Positions 21,554 to 34,736 of a stretch of 64,000 nt of DNA are shown in pieces. The notes under the pieces were generated by a model. That model saw only the letters and a program-made list of their open reading frames with translations, made no database searches and was not told the DNA's origin. This DNA is from Plenodomus lindquistii (lineage: Eukaryota; Ascomycota; Dothideomycetes; Pleosporales; Leptosphaeriaceae): positions 496,001 through 560,000 of the forward strand of contig JANUWI010000002.1 of the NCBI GenBank assembly GCA_025504975.1. Reading direction: 5' to 3'. The translations under genes were made by a program, and so were the position numbers. Numbering within the stretch: the stretch's first letter is position 1; each line of letters starts with the position of its first letter.

Positions 21554-22904
21554 ATGGTCAAGGAGACCAAGCTCTACGACGCTCTAGGTATGTTTGCCTT
21601 GACATACCCCTCCCGGCACTGCTCCGCTGAGGCCTGAGCCATGCGGGTAGCTACATACGTGCATACTGACAGACCTCCACAGGCATACAAACTACTGCCA
21701 CGCAAGATGAGATCAAGAAAGCATATCGCAAAGCTGCGCTAAAGTGGCACCCGGACAAGAACAAGGACAATCCGACGGCGTCGGAGAAGTTCAAAGGTGC
21801 GTACCCGCAAGACTTACTTGTGTCAGTTGAGCTCGCAATCTAACCATACCTCCAGAATGTTCACAGGCATACGAGATCCTGTCAGACCCCGAAAAGCGCA
21901 AAACCTACGACCAATACGGCCTCGAATTCCTACTGCGCGGTGGCGTACCGCAGCCTGAGGGAGATGCGGGACCCGGAGGCATGCCATTTGGAGGTGGCGG
22001 CGGAGGCGGAGGATTCCCCTTCGCGTCATCAGGCGGCATGCCTGGCGGCACGCGTTCGTTCCACTTCTCTACCGGTGGCGGTGGCAACGGCTTCAATTTC
22101 TCAAATGCCGACGACATCTTTTCCGAGTTCCTGCGGAGCAGCGGAGGCGGCATGGGCGGCATGGGCGGTATGAGTGGCATGGGAGGCATGGGAGGTGGTG
22201 ACGACGACGACTTTAGTGGCTTTGGCATGGGAGGCATGCCTGGCGGTATGCCCGGCGGGATGAACGGAAAGCGCAGCAGGTTCTCAGGCGGAAGAAGAGC
22301 GCCAGAGCCAGAAGTCACAGTCGTGGAGAAGCCGCTGGCCGTGAGCTTGGAAGAGCTATACGCTGGCACAACAAAGAAGCTCAAGATCAAACGTAAGACG
22401 TACGACCAAAGCACAGGAAAGCAGAGTACGCAGGACCGGATTCTGGAAGTGCCGATCAAGAAGGGGTTGAAGGCAGGCAGCAAGATCAAGTTTTCAGACG
22501 TTGGAGACCAGGTTGAGGGCGGGACCCAGGATCTACATTTCATTGTCTCAGAGGTAAGAATGACATCCGCTTGTTGCGCAATTAGGGCATAGGCTAACTC
22601 GTGATAACAGAAACCACACGCAATGTTCATCCGCGAGGGCGACGACGTTAAACATATCATCGAGCTCGACCTCAAAGAAGCCCTCACAGGCTGGCGACGC
22701 ACCGTCCAAACCATCGACGGCAAGCAACTCAGCGTCGGCAGCGGCGGCCCCACAGGACCAACCTGGACCGAACGATATCCCAACCTCGGTATGCCAAAGT
22801 CCAAGAAACCCTCCGACAGAGGCGACTTCATCATCGGCGTCAAGATCAAGTTCCCGACCAGCTTGACGAGCGCGCAGAGAGAGCAATTACAGAAGATCTT
22901 GTAG
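21554..22904 (+). CDS. SIS1: Class II Hsp40 co-chaperone, Sis1/DNAJB type
   Basis: Exons 21554-21587, 21683-21796, 21856-22553 and 22611-22904 give 379 residues. The J domain opens MVKETKLYDALG and has HPD at residues 34-36 (KWHPDKNKDN). A Gly/Phe and Gly/Met region follows, with repeats of GGMGGM. There is no zinc-finger domain, so it is class II. Two beta-barrel client-binding domains follow (EVTVVEKPLAVSLEELYAG to the end), and the protein ends REQLQKIL. It should deliver clients to cytosolic Hsp70 and act in disaggregation and translation-linked folding. The heat shock element upstream fits heat induction. Confidence 0.95.
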
Positions 22905-24421
22905 AAAGATTGGTTGCAAACTGCACGGAGAAGAGAAAAAGCCGGTGATAACACATTTTTCATTTCAAGTAAATTTATTATAACTCCACGGTATACTGGA
23001 GGTTTCTCATTGGATCCAAATAGCGCGCGAATGGCGTTGGCGGAATTCTTGTATTGTTTTTGCGATAGGATGCGAGGGGAGCGAGAGGATGGCTGAATGG
23101 TTTCAGCGACGATCAAACGATCTCAATGATGCATGAATTAATGAATATCAAACATGGATGAATTAAATTTGGCCTCGTGCTTGATTGTGAATACGCCAGG
23201 AGATCGATGACGTACGTCATCAGGTGGGAAGTATACTTTTCGATGTCGAGGTGAGCAGTTAGCTTGATGGTCTACAAACAACAGGTCTCAGAGGTACGTG
23301 ACAGCTGCAGATGCAGAATCTGTACAATTGCAAACTGTTGTAAGATGCAAGCATTCCAAGATTGATAGCAATGGAATCGTGAAGTTAGGTGCCTTTCTTC
23401 CAAATATATCTAATACCCTCAGCCCTTCCTCACTCTGCATACCTCTTGCCTGTTCTACTGCCCACCCTTTGCAGATCAAAACGTATATGTTCCACTTATT
23501 TTTGGACAGCTTGCTAGATGAGGTTCGTTGGAGTGTTGATATTCTTGCGATGCAACGCTATTGCACTGTGCTATTCTCCTTATATACTTGACGATCGGCT
23601 TCGGATGTAATCTCAGATTCTGCGCGATACTCCATCTGCATCCGCCAACGCTTGGTCCAGCATCTACTCTTAAACACCCTCTTACTACGCTTGCGATTCA
23701 ACATGTAACTTTGCCATTCTTTGTCACAGTGACATGGACGACTAGTGACTTTTGTTAGACTGTCAATTCTGTGCGGTCATGCTTACAACTCCACATGTGC
23801 ACTTTCTCTATGCGATACTGATACTACCACAGGGTGTCTACTCAAGGTCGATTTCAGGATTTCTTGATCAACGAAGGAATCGTTAATCACAAGATACTAC
23901 ATACGGTCTCTGGCATCTGCAGCTCCCGATGAAATAGGGGCGCTTTTGGAAGATTCCGTTATCCAGTTCGGCTGCCGGAGTCGGTGAGGCGGTGTTGTGG
24001 GTAACGGTCATTGTCTGTGCATTAGGTAGCGGAATCTATGCCACAAATTTTCATTGCGATTTGTATGTCTAACGACTTCATGCCTTGTGGGGATGCTCTT
24101 GAGGTAGCAGGACTATCATGAATACCTCAGGACACGCTCTGCGCTTGCAACTGCCCCATGAACATTCTGTTCAGACTAACAACACATTGGTATCCGCGAA
24201 TTTAAAATCCTATCTGATTCTCGTAGGGTCCATGCTACTTGAGGTGTTGACCGTGCCCCTCACGCCAGAGTCACCTTCACCTTGGATGTGACGTCTTGAG
24301 CGCCCCGCTTCCACAGGGTTCTATCTGTGTCTCGGGAAGTTTTGTTTGCCTTTGTTTTTGTCGAACGCCAATTGAGCAGCTACTCGGTCCCTCTGCACCA
24401 GACCACGGCTCCGCCAGCAAC
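22905..24421. other. 1.5 kb gap without a convincing gene
   Basis: Only short open frames below about 100 codons, none with recognisable motifs or good splice context. No tandem repeat or RNA gene was recognised. Confidence 0.45.
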
Positions 24422-26916
24422 ATGGCCGCGCAGAACAGTGAATCGTCCACAGGAGCGCTCACCGAGTAAGTCTTGCATGAACGTATGGCACATTTTGCTT
24501 ACACCATAGATACAGCTGTAGCGACATCTCGCTGCAGGAACTGCTCACCATACTCCACCGTAACGATGTGGTCTCACCAGAACTGGTCACCACGATCTCA
24601 AGGCATGCCTCTCTGCTCGGCACAAGCATCATCAATGACTACAAAACACTCAATGGAATCCTTCTGCGTTTTGAGGGATTGATACGCAAACGTTGGTGGA
24701 AGAAGACAGTTGCTCAGCGCCAAGACGTCCTGCTCCAGGTGTGGCCAAACATGCCTGTCAGACATCGAGCAGACTATTTTGAATGTACCTGTCATTTCAA
24801 AGAGTCCCTATCCAATTCCAATCAGCCCGTCATACCATCCGACACACGCATGTGGCCATACATCAACCTGGAGGATCTCACCAAGCCACAGTCTCTGCCA
24901 GTGTTTCTCAATTCTCGCGGTCGCAACGTCCCTATGGAATTCTCTCCGTCCGACGCTACATTCAGCCCTCTATCTGAGATGTCTCCATGTGTCGTGGAAC
25001 CAGAGCTTCAGAAATATTGGCTGCACTTTGGAAAGGGCCTGGACCCCTCGACCTATGGGCAAACCGTGCTAGACAAAAAAGATGGGACCGATTACAAGCG
25101 AAGTGGCCAGGGCTACTACTTCTGTATGCGTCCAAGTCTGCAGATTCTTCACATACAAGCTAGGATCATGAGCTTTCTTGTAGGCTGTTCGAAGGCGATT
25201 CTCCATGATATCACCGAGAGCGAGTTACTTGGGAGTCCCGTCATGAGCGAACCGCCGTGCGAAGACCTTCACCAACATGAGGTTTCAGGTCATTTGGCAT
25301 TTTCCGATGCAGTCGTTATGGCCCCGTACAGAAAGCGCGACTCTGTTGACTTTGGGAGGCTCCAAGGATATATTGGTAGTCTCTTGACCAACGCGAAGGA
25401 TCATCTGTTGGCGCTACGTGAAGATCCCTCCTACTTCTCTGACGAAATACACGACCGCATCGAACACGATATTGAGATGATACCTGACGTTGCAGGCCGA
25501 ACTTCAAATCTTGTCGATCGCCCCATCTACATCGACTACATCGTGGGTGGTATCGTGAAAGAAGCATACATGATGCTCGGCCTGTGGCATGAGCTAGCCA
25601 GTATTTTGGAGCGCTTAGCTCAGGTCGGAGAAAACGACACTGATGAGAATCATTCTTTCTTGATGGATGAGCTGGAGTGCAAACTAAGAGTGGCATGCTT
25701 CATACTCACAAGTATAACATATACCAGCGCAAAGGCCACTCCCACACTGCGACGGCTTCTTGTCCGACAGGCCCCCTCTCGCGAAGAGGGCACACGCACT
25801 GAGATTATCACGAACTCCAATATCCCACCCTCTGAAGAAGAGGCTTTCCTTCTGAGAACATTTGATTGCTTGGATCCCGAAGCAAAGTGCCCGATCAAAG
25901 ACACCCGCTTGTTCCATCTGTTGGACACAATGGACGTCATGTTCCGGTGTAACAAGAACGTGAAAGCCCTGCTTTCGCCAACACTGACGAAATTGATGAC
26001 GGCCATATCTCTAGTTGCAGAATGTATCATGCAGGTTTCAGTTTGGAAGGACACAGCGTTAGCTCGGGGCGTATACCTCGAATCGGATCACAATCACGAC
26101 AAGAGCTTTATGGAGTGGATGAATCCGCTAGTAATCCACAGGCTCCCAGGGGGCCTGGTCAATCCAGCTCGTGGCAGACTGCGGTATCCAGTTCATAAAG
26201 CTCGTACGCATGGCAACGTTGGAATCATGCGGGCCTCGGAGAAAAATCTAGATCGGCTGTGGGAAGTTGTAGATCAGGTGCTACTCGAGAAGAGTGGTCT
26301 TGCGCGGCATGACTACATTCGCCAATGCCTCGAAGAAGCCGGCCCTCCGCGACGGACGCCAGAATGGGTCGAACTCACCAAAGCGAAGGAGATGGTAGGT
26401 ACTGAGAAGGCCAGGGAGATTTATCAATCGCTCTCTCAGGCTCACCACGACAAGAGCATGCAGATCACGGGCGTCTTTGACAAGCTCTCGATTGAGGCGA
26501 AGCCCAAGCCAAAGACCAAGGGTGTCGCAACTTCGATTATTCATGGTGGTCCAGTAGACGATGTGAGCGACGTCGAAATTCCCATCGAGAGTCAGAAGCA
26601 TATCGCATTGGACAAGCGGGCCTACAAAGCCATGAAGGCTCTCTTCCATGTCGTGATCTCGGATGCAGATGAAGTACCGAAGTCACTCAAGTGGAACGAG
26701 TTCACACGAGCGATGGTCCGCGCTGGCTTCTCCGCTGAGAAACTTCAGGGCAGCGCTTGGCAGTTTACTCCTTCGGCTTCTTTGGACGTCGAACGAGGCA
26801 TTCAGTTCCATGAGCCGCATCCGGATAGCGACATACCCCACATCATGGCAAGACGATTTGGCAGGAGGCTTGAACGAGTGTATGGATGGACCGGGGAGAC
26901 CTTTCGACTTGCTTGA
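24422..26916 (+). CDS. Large uncharacterised fungal protein
   Basis: Two exons, 24422-24465 and 24510-26916, give 816 residues starting MAAQNSESSTGALTEYSC. The chain is helix-rich with many Trp, His and Cys. The C-terminal 100 residues read KAMKALFHVVISDADEVPKS, then FTRAMVRAGFSAEKLQGSAW and IQFHEPHPDSDIP, ending RRLERVYGWTGETF. I recall this C-terminal block (GSAWQF, FHEPHP, YGWTGE) as common to a large family of fungal proteins without assigned function. No catalytic motif is evident. The splice choice restores frame (GA|A). Confidence 0.8.
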
Positions 26917-28333
26917 GAGTTGGAGAATCGGGACCCTCGAAAGGCCGATCAAGATTAGGTGTTGGCATTGACATACGCCGGTTCTCTGCGCGAGGTTCGC
27001 AATCTTGGACACTAAGGCGTAGCAGAATTGCTCGCGATGATATTGGCAAGAAGTGGAAGCCGACTGTTCAGAGCTGTATTGTCACTTGTACTATTGAAGT
27101 CATGTACGAGGCTATCCGTGTAGGTCTCTGAACCAACGTCTGAATCGCGGAGAGGCTGGCTTACAGGGCTCGCAATCGCTGGTTATCGCAAGACTACCAA
27201 ATTTGTAGAATACGAACGATTGGTTGACAGCCCATAATCCCGAATTGAATTTGATGGTGAAGACTTTTATGGAGATGTTGCTGAGAAAAGGAGGGTAACG
27301 ACAACAGCCCGAGTCATGCGTGACGTAATTTGACCCTGTTCCTGACACCGCAACTTCAACCTCACTCCAACCTTCGACTGACAACTAGTACATTTTTCCT
27401 ATCACATTAATCGTCCTATATCACCTAGTCCCGCTACTGAACCTGTACATTGACCGACGTATGTGAAGTATTCCCCAGGAATGGCACGACGGAAAAAGGC
27501 GCAAAATGCAAACGCAACCGACGAACGGGTCACTGCCATGCGCCCATATGGTCTCTGGAATTCTGGAACTGCGTTGGTATGCAGCCCATCCACAAGAGTT
27601 ATGATGTTTCACTATGGCTTTTCTTCGATTTGTCATATTGAGAGGGTGGTACAGGTGTACGATTATACAGCGTGGGTTGCGTGCGTCAAATGCGATTCTC
27701 AAAACCTCGGAACAAGAGCATCATGTACATGCGCCCTGTAAGCCATCCATACACGCAAAGAACTGACTAGCTGTGTATCAACAGTCTCAGGATAGCCATT
27801 CTAAAGAACTTCTCATCGCGGTGAACCGTGAGTGACGCTAGTGAACACCTTTCGAGGACCGGCCTGCAGTTCAATTATCATGGAGGGTGCCCTGAGCGAG
27901 CAATCCCACGGTCAAGATGCAATTCAGAACGCTCAGGAGACCAAACAACCCGTTATCGGTATACATGTTTTCCCTGGTACCTTTCACTTGGATTCTTAGC
28001 GCACTCAAGACTCGCATTCACTTCTTGGCAATAGAAACCCGGCCAGCAATCTCGTCACCGCTGCCTAGCCATTGTTACTTACACGTGCCTAAAACCAGCC
28101 ACTTCGAATTGTTGCAAGCCGTGTAAAGCACTGACTGCAGTCCGTCGTGCCCGCAGTGCAAACGACCTTGTGTGCCTAAGCTCACCCTACAGACCTTACG
28201 ACCCCACCGCCCACACACCACCTTCCCCAACTCCATCTACTCACAGTACGACTGTAATTCATACTGCAAGCCCACTTGAACCTCCACTACTCACCACCTT
28301 GACCGTCGCGTAGCGTGCGCATCGCCCGTAACG
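26917..28333. other. Gap, holding one possible small gene
   Basis: 1.4 kb between two tandem host genes. It contains the small open frame listed at 27,481-27,741. The 200 bp before 28,334 are C-rich and look like a leader. Nothing else is recognised. Confidence 0.4.
27481..27741 (+). CDS. Possible small protein, unrecognised
   Basis: An open frame of 86 residues starting MARRKKAQNANATDERV. Near its end it has WVACVKCDSQNLGTRASCTC, a CxxC plus CxC arrangement behind a Trp that could bind zinc. At its end the bases CT|GTAAGC form a possible donor, with an acceptor CAG about 45 bp on, which would extend the protein slightly. There is no homology I can name. It could be chance. Confidence 0.3.
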   Translation: MARRKKAQNANATDERVTAMRPYGLWNSGTALVCSPSTRVMMFHYGFSSICHIERVVQVYDYTAWVACVKCDSQNLGTRASCTCAL

Positions 28334-31300
28334 ATGTCGCAGTCGCTGCCGGCTGGCCACAAGGGCTCAATGCTCGAGTTGCTCTATGAAGACGTCAAAG
28401 TATACTTGAAGGGGCTGGAAGCTCGCCTGATCTCTGAAATCCTACCGTTTATTACCACAGACGAAGCCGTTGGCGAAGACTGCCTTGCCGAGCGCAGCCA
28501 GAAGGTGCGCGCAATGCTGCCGAGACTCCTCATAGGGGCGCTTAGTATGGATGTGTCCGCGTCAGGTTCAGAGATTGTAAGTCCAACGCTATCTCTGGCA
28601 AGTTCACAAGCTCACATCGTGTAAAGATCTGCGACGAGAAACCCATTGTTCTTGCCGGAGATCGCTCACTGCACACTGCGGATGCGTGCGCCAGTACGCC
28701 AGCCGTGACAACGGATGCCGAAGTCTCGAACACTGCGAGCCCTGAGGAGCCCAAGTCTGAGTTCGCAGTCGCCGTTGGCGCAAGAACCAGTGACAATGAG
28801 TCAACACAAGAGGTCTCCGAGGCCGAAGTAGAAGATCTTATCGAGGCCTTCGGTGCGCTACGAGCTGCGCCTGACGGTGTTGATGAGCTTGGAGACATGT
28901 TCGCGTCACTTTCGCTCCGCCATTCACCACAGCGAGCTTCCTCCTCTCCTTCGCGCGCCCCAAACCCCCTCAAAAGCCGCGATACCAAGTCCTGCAAAGA
29001 AGTTCGCGCCGTATATACTGCAACCACCACACCACACCCTGATCCGCAATGTACCCCCGATAGTGTGTCGCAAAAAGACCACTTCCATCAGGAATGTGCC
29101 ATCTTGCTGCCTCGATCTGGGACATTAGATGTTGCGTGCGAAGTTCCTCTAGCAGAGAAGGTAGAGGATGAACTCAGCATCGAAAGCGCCGAAGATTCGC
29201 CTACTACGAACGACAGTGCGATAGCACCAAGTGACTCCCCCGCGACTGAGCTTGACGTAGCAGTCCAGGCCAGCGAAAAGTTGACCCAGGACTCCGCCGA
29301 GATCCATACCATGTCTGATCATTGCGCTATCGAAGGAATCGAAGCGATCCCTACCAAGACTGGGGATGAGCTCATCACGAGCTCAGCTGATACAATCGAT
29401 GATGCGCACGTCGCCCTTGACATGTCGGAAACACCGTACACTCATATCGTAACATCGACACCGAGTTCCAGTGCTCCCGAAATCGCGACAAACGATACCA
29501 TCGCTCCACCCACGACCTTTACAGTCCAAGAGCAGCCGAGCATCATCGAACAGCCTACCACTGTCACAGACTCTATAGCTTGCGATGAAGACTCGACCAT
29601 GGAAGAGGTTGCTGCGTCAGGAGAGGCTGTCACACAATCGCCAGACGAAATTGAGCATCTCGTAAGCAAGCAGGACGTTGTCAAGATTACGAACATCGCC
29701 CCAGATCATACGACCGAACTATCCGATGTCTCTTCCAGTATCGACGCGCAGAAAGACGTCATGGAAGTTGACCTGATTGAAAAAACCATACAAAACAACG
29801 CAATGGAAGTGCAGAATACAAAGACTTTCACAAGTCTGTCTGCAATCCTGACAGGCGTTCGATGCGGCGAGTCTGTGAACACTAGCAGCCTCCCAGAAGC
29901 AATGGACGTCGTGCTTTCAACGAGTGCGACTGTAAAGATCAACCAAGACGATGACATGGTTGACGCAGTCGAGGCACCTGTCCTTCAGAATACCGATGCA
30001 ATGCATGTAAACATGACTACATCACAAGATCCCGCCGCCAATGAGCCCCGCCCTTCGACTTTCGGCAGAACTTCCTCAGACACTATGCCTTCGACCCCTT
30101 CGCCAGGCGATAACGCCAGCGTCACTGAACCTCCCAATGGTGGACCCATGGCTCCCACTGCGTACAGTCGCGTGGCTGAGACCCTGCTCCGCGAATTCCC
30201 CAACCGCCACAACGACCTCGAAGACGCGCTCGAATACATAGTAGAGCAGCGAGATCGGACTGGAGCTCGAAACGTCTGCGAAGAGGTGTGCGAAGGAATT
30301 CGCCTTTCCACCTCCGCTCAACAGCTAGCAGAAGACATCCAGTATGAGATGCAAAAGGACACCAGCTCGCGCCTCTTGACAGAGGTGCAACTCACGTATT
30401 TGAAAACGTACGCCACAGAGTCAAGGTACAATATGCTGCCCCACCAGCAGCGTGACAGTTCGATGTCAGAGGCAGCCGCCGAATCGAAGGCAGCACCGTT
30501 GAACGATGTCAAGACCACACTCCCTCCACCATCACAGCCAAAAGCATCAATCTCCATCAAATCTCCGAACACCGATATGGTCGACGCTACGAATGATGTA
30601 GCCTCGTCACCACCGACCACGAACGAACAAATTGTTTCGGCACCACCGCAAATGACCCCGTCCCAAGTAGACGCAGGTGTCAAAGAAGAACATCTGGCAG
30701 AGGAGACCAGAGATCACGAGATGAAGGAAGACAGTGCAGAGGACAAGATGCTGGCACTCATGACAATTGCGATGAAGAAGGTAGAGAGTAACATGTTCTA
30801 CCGTGAGCTTTTTGAGATCGATCTCACCAGCACCACCAATCGCGAATGCATTTTGAGCTTCCTGCTCAGAAGAAAATGGGGCGACGCACGTGTTCCTAAG
30901 GAAAAGCGTGCCGGAGTTGCCCTCGAACACTTTCGCGCAGCCATCGATGACCCCCTCCCGACTACGAGAGAACTGATAATATTCCAATGTCAGGTGCGTC
31001 TCGCCAAGAACAGGATAGAGTGCAAGAACACGAGAAATCCGCTCCGAAATGTGAAGGAGCGTAAAGAGATCACCGGCCGTCTCGTCGATGAATTCGCGAG
31101 ACAAAACTACAACCTCATGCAGACGATGAAGGTTGACAAGGCAATGAGCTGGGACAAGATCGTCGAGAAGATTGATGGAATGGATAAGCATGCCTTTGCG
31201 TGTTCGAGAAACGGCATGAATGAGATATTCAGCGTATACAAATCCTGGATGGAGAAGTTCAGCGATAAGTGGACGAAGCCAAACGCGGTGCTCAATTACC

Positions 31301-31440
31301 TTCTTGAGCAGAACCCGGACAGCCGTCCCTCCGCCATCACCCCGGCCAATCGGCCATCAAAGCACAAAGTCAGCGCAGAGCATGACACCTTGGCTGAAGA
31401 CAGGGAGGCCAAGAAGGCCAACAAGAGGGGAGCTGAGTGA
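28334..31440 (+). CDS. Large, mostly disordered uncharacterised protein
   Basis: Exons 28334-28576 and 28627-31440 give 1,018 residues. The N-terminal 80 residues are folded-looking (KGSMLELLYEDVKVYLKGLE, LPRLLIGALSMD). A very long acidic, Thr- and Ser-rich region without hydrophobic clusters follows. Two helical blocks come later: SRVAETLLREFPNRHNDLED (about residues 590-680) and a basic C-terminal block from about 830 (MTIAMKKVESNMFYRELFEI to FSVYKSWMEKFSDKW). It ends in a lysine-rich tail KKANKRGAE. The charge pattern suggests a nuclear scaffold or chromatin protein, but that is only inference. I do not recognise the family. Confidence 0.75.
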
Positions 31441-32331
31441 ATGGGGTTTTTGGAGAGGATTGGAGGGGTGGGGTGGAGTTGTCTTGGGTAGGAATGTTAT
31501 AGTACCATAGTAGTTCACAAAGCTACTTGGACGCTTACGAGCGAGATACAATACATGATTCGTCATACTCTGATTTCTCCCATAATGTGAATCGTGTGCA
31601 CTGTGCTGTGCTGTGCTTAATGTGTTCGTAGAGTAGAGAATATTGTGGTCTTGACTATGCATAACCCTTATACGGTCCTGTAAGACTCCATGGTCAGCCA
31701 GATTCAGCAGCTATATACAACAAGCTTCCTCAGGATATGGAGTATAGTGTATGAAGTCTAGCTGTATGGATCATATGGTCTTATCACGATTAGTAGGTCG
31801 TGGGTATTGAGAATGTATGCCCCAAAACTAGGAAGCATTCGATGGTTTTACCGACCATGAGTTCCATCATACTGTGTGAGTGCTGTTAACTGTTGCAGGA
31901 TCAGACGGAATGCAAAGCCTAGACCCTATGTGTATATCAGCCATGCCATGTTGAGAATGTTGAAGTGTGGTTGCTTTGGGTGTCTTTCAAGGTTCCGAAT
32001 GTGGTGGTTGAACCACGCATGAACGGCCGGACTGCCTAAGACAACCTATACAATGCCATTACCTCGATACATGATCACCAGCTACCCCTAATATGTATTT
32101 TACAGCCCCATAATACACTTTGTGATCATCAAAGCTCACTGTCAGGCTTGTTAGTACGCCTGCGCTCACACTATATCCCCCAAAAAAGAATGAGAAAGTC
32201 CGTTGTACAATCCAAGTTTGAACGTGGATGTGATAATAATAGATGTAAAAGAGCTATGCTTATGCGTGGAAAAAAGAATGCGCCAGACTCCCGCCGCTAT
32301 GCAACGAAATCGTGCAACTCATCATCATTCA
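31441..32331. other. Intergenic between convergent genes
   Basis: About 890 bp of AT-richer DNA between the stops of the large disordered protein gene (plus) and the CDF transporter (minus). No gene is seen. Confidence 0.5.
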
Positions 32332-33939
32332 CTAATTCTCCGAATTGGCATGACCCGTTGGACCCTCTGAAGTGTCTGTCACACATTAGTCACTATCGGA
32401 ACATGGACATAGCACCATATAAACTTACAGTCCATCGTGACAAACGCACGATCCACCTCACTCAGACCTTCCAAGCAGTACTGCAGTGTCTCTGCTATAT
32501 CATGGCATCCCCGAAGCGGCGTGTCCTCGGGCATGAGGACGTCGATTTCCACGCAAACACCGTCGCCCGCATGGTAGCATTTGATGCTCTTGAAGCCTCC
32601 TACAAGCGGCGCAAACCGGTACGCCATGAAGATCATCTTCCTATACACACGATCGTTGGCTGCCTCGCCGGTGAGGCGAGTGACGTTTTCGAGACAGGTG
32701 CCAGCCCAGTCGTAGATGATGAAGAGGGAAAGGACGGAAGCTCCGAGGGGGTCAAGCCACCAAACATTGGCTTGGTGCCCTATGAGCGGAAAAAGGAGCG
32801 ATAGGGTATTGAAATAGACGTCTGCTCACGTTAGCAGTGCATATGAGCCTGGCCATGGTAGTACGGAGTCTTACCGGTTTTGCAATCCTGTGCTAGGGCT
32901 TGAACTTGTGTAGTTTTGACTCTGGCGCACCCGATCCAAATGACTCCCTTGACCACGATGGTTGCAACCATGGCGAAGATTGCAGCGGGCGGGAGCGTCG
33001 CGACTTCATGCTTGCCGCCTGGCAAAAGCTTTTTCACCGATTCCTGCAAGATTTGGAGAAACGAGATGACCATGATGATGGAGAAGACAAGAATACCAAG
33101 AGGTTCCAGACGTCGTCGACCAATAGGGAATTTCTTCTTGAGGCTTTTGATGCGCCACCCGACAAGTCTGTTGGTGACCCAAATGATGACGGTACATAAC
33201 AAGTCGAGCGCGGAGTCAACGAGAGAAGCAATGAGCGAGAGAGAGCTGGACCAAATGGCAGCAACACCTTTAGCCGCGAGTAAAAGGATGTTTACAATGA
33301 CATTGATCTGAGTAGGTCAATAAGCGGAAACGTGGGAAGAACAAGATTACTTACGTTGATGGCCCACTTCACATGCTTAGCCGACTTCCTACGCTTCTCT
33401 CGTTCGTCTTCAGGTAAAAAAGGTTCCAAGTGCTCTCCACTACTCCCTAGGGGCCCACGATCTTCTGCTACCCCATCGTTGTCAGTATCGCGTGGATGCA
33501 TACTGTCAACAATGTCATCTGCAAGCGATGAGACAACCATGTCGACCTCTAGCCAATCATCGATTCGACTGTTCTGCTCTTCGTAAAATTGCCGTACTTT
33601 CTTGTCCTTGATGCATTTCAGCTAGCACAAGAATCAGTAATGGCAATGTATATGAAGTGTGAGTAATCTCACGCTCTCGTCGCTCTTGCGATAGATTTCC
33701 AGCTCTTCATGGTCGACATTGTGGATCAGCTTTCTCTTCATATCCGCAGCCCGATTCTGGTGCATTGTGTGCTCAATGGCATCTCGAAACCGAGTTCGCG
33801 ATTTTGGAACAGGATCAATCGATCCGTAGCCACTTTCGAGGTCGCCATGTTTGGATTTGGTATACTGGTCGTTAATGCCATTGCTGAGGTTGCTCTTGTT
33901 CGATCCGGCACGAAGGAGACTTCGACGTGTTCCAACCAT
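32332..33939 (-). CDS. Cation diffusion facilitator (CDF) metal transporter
   Basis: Five exons on minus, 33939-33673, 33621-33355, 33307-32875, 32821-32429 and 32375-32332, give 467 residues with all phases closing. A cytosolic N-terminus of about 170 residues precedes the membrane domain. In the second helix SLVDSALDLLCTVII provides a DxxxD metal site, the pattern usual for manganese-type CDF proteins rather than the HxxxD of zinc transporters. A second acidic helix holds DVYFNTLSLLFPL, followed by WWLDPLGA. The C-terminal ferredoxin-like domain has CYHAGDGVCVEIDVLMPEDT and ends DYTSEGPTGHAN. It probably exports Mn2+ or Fe2+ from the cytosol by proton exchange. Metal choice is inferred from the motif. 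Confidence 0.9.
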
Positions 33940-34421
33940 TATTATTGTTATTACAGAGGGGGGGGCAGATTGTCAAGAAGGGCCTGTCAAAGGGTTGAAG
34001 GAAGAAAGAGACAAGGAGTGCTGGCTACCGGTGACCAGCATCAAGAGACGCGACGCCGCCAAAGTCATTTCCAAAACTGGGACACCCCAATGAATAATGG
34101 CGCGGTAGAGCGCATCATAAGATGGAGACATCATACTTCTTGTGGCTAGTTCCCGTCGTTGTCCCTGCATAAGCTGGGTCGTCTTATTGCTTGCGTTTCC
34201 GAGTGAAGGATGACATCACTAGACTAGCTGCGCTTGTAACCGCGATCGCGTCTTTGTATCACTTGCATCGACTTGGCAAGCACTGTCGTGAAAAGCTTAT
34301 GACATGGATTAAGAAAAGAATGCATCTATAACACGCCATATCAGCATTTTGGTTCGCTGTTCGAGGTCCATGACTGCTGCGATTGTGTTCGAGGTGTGGC
34401 GCCACACCAGTCACAATCAAG
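33940..34421. other. Promoter side of the CDF gene and left flank of the transposon
   Basis: 482 bp between the CDF start and the target duplication of the transposon. It includes a G run near 33,959-33,967. No gene is seen. Insertion of the element here leaves the CDF coding region intact. Confidence 0.55.
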
Positions 34422-34427
34422 AGTGAT
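34422..34427. repeat. Target site duplication, left copy
   Basis: AGTGAT, identical to 42786-42791 and directly abutting the inverted repeat. Confidence 0.9.
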
Positions 34428-34499
34428 TACGGGTGACGAGGAGCCTCATCTCGCTCAAAACCAAAATCGGAAAATCAAAATCCGAAAATCAAAATCGCC
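34428..34499 (+). repeat. Left terminal inverted repeat of the transposon
   Basis: 72 bp, perfect inverted match to 42714-42785. The outer 30 bp are GC-balanced. The inner half is an internal near-repeat of AAAATC units (CCAAAATCGGAAAATC and CCGAAAATCAAAATCG), which could be a phased protein-binding array. Confidence 0.95.
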
Positions 34500-34699
34500 A
34501 TAACTTAACAACAGCAATAAGTGACACAACACAACGCTATGTATATACAGTATTTATTATTAATAATAGAATAAACCTCTATTATAATATTTAATTGCAA
34601 ATAGGTAAGAAGCTACAGCACCACGTGATTTCGCTTAAGAATCAATTTGTCTTGCCCCGCACAGCGATTTTGCATCACCAAGCTGCAACGTGTTTTATT

Positions 34700-34733
34700 G
34701 ACTATTACAAGGACTATTACAAGGACTATTACA
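34700..34733 (-). repeat. Three 12 bp repeats before the transposase start
   Basis: Three copies of GACTATTACA (reverse of TGTAATAGTC), each 12 bp apart, ending four bases before the transposase ATG. If translated they read TITR repeats, so the preceding open frame is probably leader rather than protein. Confidence 0.85.
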
Positions 34734-34736
34734 ATT

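Noticed and set aside
32148..32804. 218-residue open frame on plus
   Set aside because: It lies antisense to the CDF transporter exons, which have clear family motifs and closing splice phases.
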